Source: an uncultured Eubacteriales bacterium | GTDB taxonomy: Bacteria > Bacillota > Clostridia > Oscillospirales > Oscillospiraceae | DNA length: 9,638 nt | Assembly: GCA_900551995.1 (NCBI GenBank) | Contig: URXW01000049.1 | Coordinates: 1-9,638, forward strand | Direction of reading: 5' to 3' | Shown: one piece after another, positions 1 to 4,747 of the stretch | Layout: each line of letters starts with the position of its first letter | Position numbering within the stretch: position 1 is the stretch's first letter | Made by a program: the position numbers and the translations under genes | The notes under the pieces: model-generated | The model's database searches: none | Seen by the model: only the letters and a program-made list of their open reading frames with translations | What the model was told of the DNA's origin: nothing

Positions 1-102
<102 letters not shown>

Positions 103-105
<3 letters not shown>

Positions 106-138
106 AAACCCCTGCGACGTAAGTCGCGGGGGTTTCGT
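103..138 (+). terminator. Intrinsic terminator of the rRNA operon
   Basis: A 16-bp stem with one G-T wobble (103-118 paired with 123-138) encloses a GTAA tetraloop at 119-122. The stem begins with ACGAAACCCC, so its right arm ends in GGGGTTTCGT, which puts the T run inside the stem. It starts at the mature end of the 5S RNA, the usual place for an rRNA operon terminator. Confidence 0.85.
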
Positions 139-141
139 CAT

Positions 142-221
142 GTTACGGAGAACTGCGTGGAGTTACGGAGAACTGCGAGAAGTTACGGGGAGGCACAGGG
201 AATTGCGGGGAGTTCGGGATG
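142..221. repeat. Degenerate 10/20-bp tandem repeats downstream of the rRNA operon
   Basis: Two near-identical 20-bp units (142-161 and 162-181, each beginning GTTACGGAGAACTGCG) are followed by a diverged third copy at 182-201. The array also reads as about eight purine-rich 10-bp units of the form RTTRCGGRGA, decaying towards 221. No credible reading frame or RNA fold explains it. The period matches one DNA helical turn. It lies between the rRNA terminator and the yqeC terminator, so it is probably non-coding spacer DNA. Bases 222-272 hold nothing else that I recognise. Confidence 0.7.
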
Positions 222-272
222 CCTGCGGCACCATCCCGCGAAGGTCAGCTAAGCGCGCTTCTTCGGTAAGAG

Positions 273-302
273 CAACGCCCGCGGCATAAGCCGTGGGCGT
301 TG
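273..302 (-). terminator. Hairpin terminator after yqeC, possibly bidirectional
   Basis: CAACGCCCGCGG (273-284) pairs with CCGTGGGCGTTG (291-302) through one G-T wobble around a 6-base loop. On the minus strand it begins 12 bases after the yqeC stop codon and is followed by the T-rich TTGCTCTTAC. The tail is weak, so termination may be partial. It could also act as a second stop for + strand rRNA read-through. Confidence 0.7.
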
Positions 303-314
303 TCGTATCTGGGA

Positions 315-974
315 TCACAGGGCTTCCCAAGTTCCCTCCGTCAGAGAGCCATATATCACCGGACAGGGGAGTGTGTCCGCAAAGGGGCGCAGCTGCGCGG
401 CGGGGTCGTCCAGCGTGTCCGACTGATTGATAAACAGCACGTCGAAGCCGCCCTCCTTCGACAGCACCCGCGCCGCCATGGCGGGGCTGATGAGTGCGCT
501 TGGAGGCGATTCCGCCAGCGGGGCGTACAGCTCCGGGCGGTGGGCGGCGGTCTGGATGGACTGTCCCACGGCGGAGGCACCAAAGACGCAGACGGTACGG
601 CTTCGTTCCGGTGGCAGTACCGGCTCCCAGGCGGCGTGTGCCTTGGCGGGCAGACGCTTGGAGCCGTCCGCCTCCACCAACACGAAGTCCGCCGCGTGCT
701 GCCAGCCGGGAAAGTCCGGCGCGGTCAGCTTGCCATCCGGGGTGAACGACCCGGCGCAGACGATGGGACTGCGGGCGAACGCGGCTTGCAGCTCCGACGC
801 GGTGGTGGCGAAGGGGCACCAGTCCGGGCGCATAATGTGGGTGGTGGTGGTCAGCAGCACCGTGCCGCGGGCGGAAAGCTCCCGCGCCAGCACCCGCAGC
901 AGGGAGGTTTTACCGCCGCTGCCGATCACCGCCGTCAAGCCGGGGCAGATGCGGAGCAATTCCCATAATTCCAC
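315..974 (-). CDS. yqeC: Selenium-dependent hydroxylase accessory protein YqeC family
   Basis: A 219-residue P-loop protein of the YqeC family, which is found with selenium-dependent molybdenum hydroxylases (purine or xanthine hydroxylase type) and is thought to help form their labile-selenium cofactor; its exact reaction is not settled. Visible motifs are a nucleotide-binding loop IGSGGKTSLL (17-26), TTTTHIMRP (42-50), the family hallmark VEADGSKRLPAKA (100-112), GASAVGQSI (132-140) and a hydrophobic strand ending INQSD (182-186), where GTPase-like relatives have NKxD. An in-frame GTG lies further upstream at 1007. I chose GTG at 974 because GAGGTG sits 6 bases before it, and because the promoter -10 (998-1003) places the likely transcript start downstream of the 1007 codon. 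The gene is apparently monocistronic and converges on the rRNA operon. No hydroxylase, selD or molybdopterin gene is visible, so the partner must lie elsewhere. Confidence 0.85.
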   Translation of the reverse strand: MELWELLRICPGLTAVIGSGGKTSLLRVLARELSARGTVLLTTTTHIMRPDWCPFATTASELQAAFARSPIVCAGSFTPDGKLTAPDFPGWQHAADFVLVEADGSKRLPAKAHAAWEPVLPPERSRTVCVFGASAVGQSIQTAAHRPELYAPLAESPPSALISPAMAARVLSKEGGFDVLFINQSDTLDDPAAQLRPFADTLPCPVIYGSLTEGTWEAL

Positions 975-980
975 GTTGAC

Positions 981-986
981 CACCTC
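981..986 (-). promoter_or_regulatory. Ribosome binding site that decides the yqeC start
   Basis: Read on the minus strand, AAAAGAGGTGGTCAAC precedes GTG at 974. The GAGGTG core is 6 bases from that GTG. The longer start at 1007 has no comparable site upstream. Confidence 0.7.
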
Positions 987-997
987 TTTTCGCGACC

Positions 998-1026
998 ATT
1001 GTACCACAAAGCGGCTTGCCCGTAAA
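998..1026 (-). promoter_or_regulatory. SigA-type promoter for yqeC
   Basis: On the minus strand, TTTACG (1021-1026) is the -35, followed by a 17-bp spacer and TACAAT (998-1003) as the -10. The predicted transcript start near 990-992 gives a leader of under 20 bases that includes the ribosome binding site. Confidence 0.65.
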
Positions 1027-1047
1027 CCCTTGGCAGGAGGACGCTGA

Positions 1048-1119
1048 CATTCCAGCGCAGTGCGGACGCTGGCGGCTTACCGCCGGGGCGCGGCGGTGTA
1101 TGAAAAGGTGGATCTGTGA
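1048..1119 (+). pseudogene. Possible C-terminal remnant of a lost + strand gene
   Basis: An open stretch of 23 codons with no start codon ends in AAYRRGAAVYEKVDL and a TGA at 1117-1119, just two bases before a strong + strand terminator. An in-frame TGA lies immediately upstream (1045-1047), and the sequence before it contains the yqeC promoter. The tail resembles the NLxxYxxGxPLxNVVDL ends seen in several D-2-hydroxyacid dehydrogenases, but this is too short to assign. My inference is that the 3' end of a gene and its terminator survived a deletion. It may instead be chance. Confidence 0.3.
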
Positions 1120-1120
1120 C

Positions 1121-1156
1121 AGCAACGACCGGCGTGAGCCGGTCGTTGCTTTATTA
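1121..1156 (+). terminator. Strong terminator hairpin with no intact + strand gene before it
   Basis: A perfect 13-bp stem (1121-1133 with 1138-1150, arms AGCAACGACCGGC and GCCGGTCGTTGCT) closes on a GTGA loop and is followed by TTTATTA on the + strand. On the minus strand there is no T run after the stem (GTCACAG). It lies right after the acetyltransferase stop and may still protect or terminate that transcript, but the T tract points to a + strand origin. Confidence 0.75.
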
Positions 1157-1726
1157 GATCATCCAGTAGGGAGGCTGAGGAGTTTGCCCCTCGGGTAGGG
1201 GAATGACCACGTCTGTCCGCACGTCGCCGTACAGCGTCTTGTGCTGCGCCATGATATTTTCCAACGGTTCGACAGTGCCACACAGCAGTGCCTGCCAGAC
1301 CATGCCGCAGGTGGACATGATATAGGCGGGAGTGAACCCATTGCGAATATAAAACTGGATACGCCGCAGACGCAGTGCGTTTTCCGCGTCACTGCCTCCT
1401 GGCACAGGAAACTCCGCCTCCGCTACCAGAGGCCGTCCCTGCTGCTCCAGCCGCAAAAGCATATCACTGCCCAGCCCTTCATTACGACGAGCGCGTGTGG
1501 TTCCCAGATAGTCCAGCAGTACCAGTGGTATTGTCGCATTTTTCCACAGGGCGGCGTAACTCAGCAGCTCATCTTCGTCAAACAGTCCCCATACCTCGTA
1601 ACGTCCTTCCTCCAGCAGACGGAGAATATCGGGCAGAGGCTTGCGTTCCTGCGGGACAAAAGCCTCGGATAGCTGGTCGTGATACCAGCGGGGGTATTCC
1701 TTTGCGGTTAACAGGCGAAAATTCAT
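1154..1726 (-). CDS. GNAT-family N-acetyltransferase, substrate unknown
   Basis: A 190-residue soluble protein of the GNAT fold, expected to move an acetyl group from acetyl-CoA to an amine. Supporting features are the acetyl-CoA pyrophosphate loop RNEGLG (81-86, matching RxxGxG) after the strand PLVLLDYLGTT (67-77), and FYIRNGF (125-131), a typical late GNAT motif. Beyond residue 140 the sequence is specific to this protein. ATG at 1726 is supported by AAGGAGG at about 1734-1740 and by the upstream gene, whose TGA overlaps it in ATGA (1723-1726), which indicates translational coupling. The frame stays open far upstream inside the synthase gene, but that extension is a shadow of the synthase. 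Nothing visible gives the substrate; it could be a small molecule or a protein N terminus. Confidence 0.8.
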   Translation of the reverse strand: MNFRLLTAKEYPRWYHDQLSEAFVPQERKPLPDILRLLEEGRYEVWGLFDEDELLSYAALWKNATIPLVLLDYLGTTRARRNEGLGSDMLLRLEQQGRPLVAEAEFPVPGGSDAENALRLRRIQFYIRNGFTPAYIMSTCGMVWQALLCGTVEPLENIMAQHKTLYGDVRTDVVIPLPEGQTPQPPYWMI

Positions 1727-2613
1727 AGACGTTCCTCCTTCAACAGTCGCTGCATATCCTCCGGCAGCGGGGCGGTGACGTCGATGACCGCGCCGGTGAG
1801 GGGGTGCACCATCCGCAGGCGGCAGCTGTGCAGCGCGGGGCGGGCGATCAGGGACTTGTCCTCCGTGCCGTAGAGCCAGTCGCCGGTGAGGGGGTGCCCG
1901 ATGGCCGCCATGTGCAGACGCAGCTGGTGGGTGCGCCCTGTGGTGGGCGTCAGGCGCAGCAGCGCGCGGCCGCAGGCTGTCTCCAGCACCTCGTAATGGG
2001 TGTGGGCGGGCAGTCCCTGCGGGTCGATCTGCCGCCGGAGCAGGGAGCCCTCCGCCCGCGCCACGGGCAGGTCGATGTCGCCCTCCGCCGGGGAGGGCAC
2101 CCCCTCGCACACGGCGCGATAGTCCCGCCGGAAGCTCTCCGTGTGGAGCAGAGCCATGCACCGCCCATGAATGAACCCCGTTTTTGCCACCGCCATGACG
2201 CCGGTGGTGCCGCGATCCAGCCGGTTTACGGCGTGGAAGCTGTCCGCATGGAGGTAGTGCGCCACGGCACCGGCGACGGTGACTGTCTCATCCGTGAGGG
2301 CTGCCGGGTGAATGGCGATGCCCGCAGGCTTGTTGAGGAGCAGCAGATCCTCGTCTTCGTACAGGATGTCCAGCGGGAAGTCCACCGGCTGGAGGTGGGG
2401 GTTCTCCCCCGGCAGGTCGGACACGTCCGCCGACAGCACCTCGCCGCACCGTACCACCCGCCGCACAGTGACGGGCACGCCGTCCACGGCGATAGCCTGC
2501 CGGAACTTCAACCGGCTGAGGAAGGCACCGGAGATGCCCCATAGGTCGTGCAGCAGCTGCTTGACCGTCTGACTGCCCTCACCGGCGGTGACGGTATGGG
2601 TCAAAACACGCAC
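1723..2613 (-). CDS. RluA/RluD-family RNA pseudouridine synthase
   Basis: A 296-residue enzyme that isomerises uridine to pseudouridine in rRNA or tRNA. An S4-like RNA-binding region occupies about residues 15-70. The catalytic domain follows, with LLLNKPAG (91-98), the active-site motif HAVNRLDRGTTG (127-138, catalytic Asp133) and GRTHQLRLHM (226-235), followed by the GHPLTGDWLYG signature (239-249). The length is normal for the family. The active-site motif reads RLDRGTTG rather than the commoner RLDRDTSG; this is a known kind of variation. The GTG start at 2613 has AAAGGAGG 6-7 bases upstream. Clostridia carry several RluA paralogues, so the target uridine cannot be named. It is first in an operon with the acetyltransferase and is transcribed from the mirrored divergent promoter at 2650-2658. 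Confidence 0.9.
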   Translation of the reverse strand: MRVLTHTVTAGEGSQTVKQLLHDLWGISGAFLSRLKFRQAIAVDGVPVTVRRVVRCGEVLSADVSDLPGENPHLQPVDFPLDILYEDEDLLLLNKPAGIAIHPAALTDETVTVAGAVAHYLHADSFHAVNRLDRGTTGVMAVAKTGFIHGRCMALLHTESFRRDYRAVCEGVPSPAEGDIDLPVARAEGSLLRRQIDPQGLPAHTHYEVLETACGRALLRLTPTTGRTHQLRLHMAAIGHPLTGDWLYGTEDKSLIARPALHSCRLRMVHPLTGAVIDVTAPLPEDMQRLLKEERL

Positions 2614-2649
2614 GGCAACGCCTCCTTTCCCGCGTTTTTCGGTGAAATA

Positions 2650-2658
2650 AGTATAGCA
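2650..2658 (-). promoter_or_regulatory. Extended -10 promoter for the pseudouridine synthase operon
   Basis: Minus-strand TGC-TATACT forms an extended -10. The -35 at the standard distance (TACCAT, 2673-2678) is poor, as is common with extended -10 promoters. The transcript should start near 2643 with a leader of about 30 bases. Confidence 0.6.
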
Positions 2659-2673
2659 GAATCAGCGGGAATA

Positions 2674-2682
2674 TGGTATACT
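2674..2682 (+). promoter_or_regulatory. Extended -10 promoter for the DUF362 gene
   Basis: TGG-TATACT forms an extended -10 with no good -35 at 16-18 bp. The predicted start near 2689 gives a leader of about 27 bases. It overlaps the opposing promoter, so two polymerases could hardly occupy both sites at once. Confidence 0.6.
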
Positions 2683-2715
2683 TACTTCACAAAAATGTGA
2701 AAGCGAGGGTGAACT

Positions 2716-3831
2716 ATGGCATCCAAGGTTTATTTTGCCGATCTGCGGGCGGACGTGCATGAGAATTTACAGCAGAAGCTGACCCGGCTGATCAAGACCG
2801 CAGGTATGGGTGACATCGACTTTCAGGATAAATTCGTAGCGATCAAGCTGCATTTCGGCGAGCCGGGAAATCTGGCGTTCCTGCGCCCCAACTGGGCAAA
2901 GACCGTGGCGGATTTCGTGAAGGAGCGGGGCGGCAAGCCCTTTTTGACCGACTGCAACACCCTGTACGTGGGCGGGCGGAAAAACGCACTGGATCACATG
3001 GACAGTGCCATGCTCAACGGTTTCAACCCCATGACCACCGGCTGTCAGATCATTATTGCCGACGGCTTGAAGGGCAGCGACGAGGTGGAGGTGCCGGTGG
3101 CGGGCGGCGAGTACGTGAAGGCGGCGAAGATCGGGCGCGCCGTCATGGACGCCGACGTGTTCATCTCCCTGTCCCACTTCAAGGGGCACGAGACGGCGGG
3201 CTTTGGCGGCTGCCTGAAGAATATCGGCATGGGCTGCGGCAGCCGCGCCGGCAAGATGGAGCAGCACAACGCCGGAAAGCCCCACGTGGCGCAGAAGTAT
3301 TGCATTGGCTGCGGACAGTGCCGCAGGATCTGCGCCCACGGCGCACCCATCATCGAAAACGGCAAGGCGCACATCGACCACGACAAGTGTGTGGGCTGCG
3401 GACGCTGCATCGCCGTCTGTCCCAAGGACGCCGTGCAGATCAACTGGGACGAGAGCACCACCAATCTCAACTACAAGATCGCCGAGTACACCAAGGCGGT
3501 GGTGGACGGACGCCCCTGCTTCCACATATCGCTGGTCATTGATGTGTCCCCCAACTGCGACTGCCGCCCCGAGAACGATATGCCCATCGTGCCCAACGTG
3601 GGTATGTTCGCCTCCTTCGACCCGGTGGCACTGGACATGGCGTGCGTGGACGCGGTGAACGCCCAGACGCCCCTGCGCGGCTCCGCCGCCGACGGGGAGG
3701 CGGGTCACGTCCACGAGCACGACCACGACCACTTCCAGCGCATCCATCCGGACACCAACTGGCGCAGCTGTCTGGAGCACGGCGAGAAAATCGGCATCGG
3801 TACACGGGAATACGAGCTCATCAAGATATAA
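2716..3831 (+). CDS. DUF362 domain protein with two 4Fe-4S clusters
   Basis: A 371-residue protein of the DUF362 family, common in clostridia and of unsettled function. The DUF362 fold surrounds a two-cluster ferredoxin insert: C196-x2-C199-x2-C202-x3-C206 and C225-x2-C228-x2-C231-x3-C235. Only the second cluster has the usual proline after its last cysteine. Other conserved parts are LSHFKGHETAGFGGCLKNIG (152-171) and the double cysteine NCDC (280-283). An unusual histidine-rich stretch, HVHEHDHDHF (331-340) plus H344, near the C terminus could bind metal. No signal peptide or membrane segment is visible, so it is probably cytoplasmic and involved in electron transfer. ATG at 2716 follows GAGGGTG at 2705-2711. 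It is a single gene, closed by a terminator. Partner proteins are not evident. Confidence 0.85.
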   Translation: MASKVYFADLRADVHENLQQKLTRLIKTAGMGDIDFQDKFVAIKLHFGEPGNLAFLRPNWAKTVADFVKERGGKPFLTDCNTLYVGGRKNALDHMDSAMLNGFNPMTTGCQIIIADGLKGSDEVEVPVAGGEYVKAAKIGRAVMDADVFISLSHFKGHETAGFGGCLKNIGMGCGSRAGKMEQHNAGKPHVAQKYCIGCGQCRRICAHGAPIIENGKAHIDHDKCVGCGRCIAVCPKDAVQINWDESTTNLNYKIAEYTKAVVDGRPCFHISLVIDVSPNCDCRPENDMPIVPNVGMFASFDPVALDMACVDAVNAQTPLRGSAADGEAGHVHEHDHDHFQRIHPDTNWRSCLEHGEKIGIGTREYELIKI

Positions 3832-3871
3832 GCAAAAAAAACAAGCACCCACAAGGGTGCTTGTTTTTTGC
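3832..3871. terminator. Bidirectional intrinsic terminator between convergent genes
   Basis: CAAGCACCC (3842-3850) pairs with GGGTGCTTG (3855-3863) around an ACAA loop. The hairpin is flanked by an A run on the left (3834-3841) and a T run on the right (3864-3869), so it works in both directions. It ends the DUF362 gene and the convergent TIM-barrel gene, whose stop codons lie at its two edges. Confidence 0.9.
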
Positions 3872-4585
3872 TTATTCCTCCGTTCCGGCGGATTCCTCGT
3901 CCTCCGGGTCGTCGATGTGGGAGAACCACTCCCGGTAGCGGCGCATATCCACGGCAAACAGCTGCCCGTTGCTGGGCGGCGTGTAGGTGATGGCGTTGGC
4001 ACCGGCGGCGATGGTGGCAAGAATCGTTTCCTCCGTGGGGCCGCCGGTGGCGATGATGGGCAGCTCCGGATACCGGGCGCGAATCTCCGCCACGATGGCG
4101 GGCGTGCGGTCGGCGCCGGAGACATTCACAAAGTCGATGCCCGCCGCCAGCTTGCTCTCCAGATCCACTTTTTCCGACACCACGGTGTACACCACCGGGA
4201 TCTCCACCGTATCCTTGATGGCGCGGATGGTATCGTCGTCGATGAAGGTGTTGCACACCACACCGAAGGCACCTTGATGCTCGGCGAAGGCGGCAATATG
4301 CGCCGAACGCTGCCCCTTGGTCAGCCCGCCGCCTACGCCCACGAACACGGGTACGTCGGACACGCCGATGATCGCTTGGGTGATACCGGCCTGCGGGGTA
4401 AAGGGATACACGGCGATCACCGCGTCGGCGTTGATATTCTTGATGATCGCCACATCGGTGCTGAACACCAGAGACTTGATCCGGCGTCCAAAGACCCGGA
4501 TACCGCTGCACTTGCTGATACAGTGGGGCACCGTCAGTGCGTGCTTACGCAGCGTGCCCTCGTAAGCGGGAACATATTTCTTCAC
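3872..4585 (-). CDS. Conserved TIM-barrel protein of unknown function
   Basis: A 237-residue single-domain beta/alpha-barrel protein. It shows an alternating strand-helix pattern with typical barrel glycine loops: VFVGVGGG (80-87), DFVNVSGADR (151-160) and a late phosphate-site-like IIATGGPT (177-184) followed by GANAITYTPPS (195-205). A cysteine/arginine-rich N terminus (HCISKCSGIRVFGRRI, 21-36) is also distinctive. It resembles a family widespread in clostridia and often labelled only 'hydrolase' or 'TIM barrel', which I recall but cannot check here; no substrate is known to me. The last 13 residues (DDPEDEESAGTEE) are an acidic tail that may be a lineage-specific extension. ATG at 4585 has AGGAAG upstream at a normal distance. 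It is monocistronic with a strong promoter, which suggests steady expression. A role in nucleotide or cofactor metabolism is only a guess. Confidence 0.7.
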   Translation of the reverse strand: MKKYVPAYEGTLRKHALTVPHCISKCSGIRVFGRRIKSLVFSTDVAIIKNINADAVIAVYPFTPQAGITQAIIGVSDVPVFVGVGGGLTKGQRSAHIAAFAEHQGAFGVVCNTFIDDDTIRAIKDTVEIPVVYTVVSEKVDLESKLAAGIDFVNVSGADRTPAIVAEIRARYPELPIIATGGPTEETILATIAAGANAITYTPPSNGQLFAVDMRRYREWFSHIDDPEDEESAGTEE

Positions 4586-4629
4586 ATCGTCTTCCTTTCC
4601 AGCTGATCCTGCTTTTTCTTTTTAAGAAC

Positions 4630-4658
4630 ATTATAGCACGAAAAACCGGCTATGTAAA
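4630..4658 (-). promoter_or_regulatory. Strong SigA promoter for the TIM-barrel gene
   Basis: On the minus strand, TTTACA (4653-4658) is separated by 17 bp from a perfect TATAAT (4630-4635), which is preceded by TGC and so is also an extended -10. The predicted start near 4623 gives a leader of about 38 bases. It is the best promoter in the window and lies in an AT-rich island (about 4611-4712) within GC-rich DNA. Confidence 0.85.
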
Positions 4659-4704
4659 TAAAAGTAATATGTTTTTTAACAGATTGTTCACATTGACTAT
4701 GGCG

Positions 4705-4747
4705 AAAAAAAGTACCGCGCCATCAAGCCTTTGACAGATAGGCGCGG
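4705..4747 (-). terminator. Intrinsic terminator overlapping the deaminase stop codon
   Basis: On the minus strand, CCGCGCC (4741-4747) pairs with GGCGCGG (4715-4721), with a further ATC/GAT pairing inside. After TAC follows a run of seven T (4705-4711). The left arm of the stem lies within the last codons of the deaminase, and the TGA (4723-4725) is in the loop. It closes the purine operon. Confidence 0.8.

Larger units (their letters stand above)
2642..2701. promoter_or_regulatory. Mirrored divergent promoter region with GTGAA half-sites
   Basis: GTGAAATAAGTATA (2642-2655) and TATACTTACTTCAC (2677-2690) form an inverted repeat matching at 13 of 14 positions around a 21-bp centre. Each arm contains the -10 of one of the two divergent promoters. 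A third half-site follows, giving the perfect palindrome TTCACA-AAAA-TGTGAA at 2686-2701, which overlaps the expected + strand start site. This could be an operator shared by both transcripts. Its orientation is the reverse of the Rex consensus (TTGTGAA-N4-TTCACAA), so I do not assign a regulator. Confidence 0.55.

Noticed and set aside
139..272. tRNA gene behind the 5S rRNA
   Set aside because: No T-loop GGTTCGAATCC-type motif or cloverleaf pairing is present in this stretch; it holds only the repeats and unremarkable spacer.
1727..2161. N-terminal extension of the acetyltransferase frame into the pseudouridine synthase gene
   Set aside because: The added sequence is a proline/arginine-rich shadow of the synthase. 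ATG at 1726, with a strong ribosome binding site and an ATGA overlap, is a better start.
2686..2701. Rex or CRP/FNR operator at TTCACA-AAAA-TGTGAA
   Set aside because: The half-sites point the opposite way to the Rex consensus (TTGTGAA-N4-TTCACAA), and spacing and orientation do not fit CRP (TGTGA-N6-TCACA) or FNR (TTGAT-N4-ATCAA). I kept it as an unassigned palindrome.
2767..4125. A 452-codon minus-strand frame spanning the DUF362 gene and the bidirectional terminator
   Set aside because: It crosses a strong terminator and two real genes and has no recognisable domain. It is a shadow frame.
4586..4722. Small RNA, riboswitch or small + strand gene in the AT-rich gap
   Set aside because: Only a minus-strand promoter and the deaminase terminator tail are supported. 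The 65-codon + strand frame there overlaps the TIM-barrel start and has no ribosome binding site.
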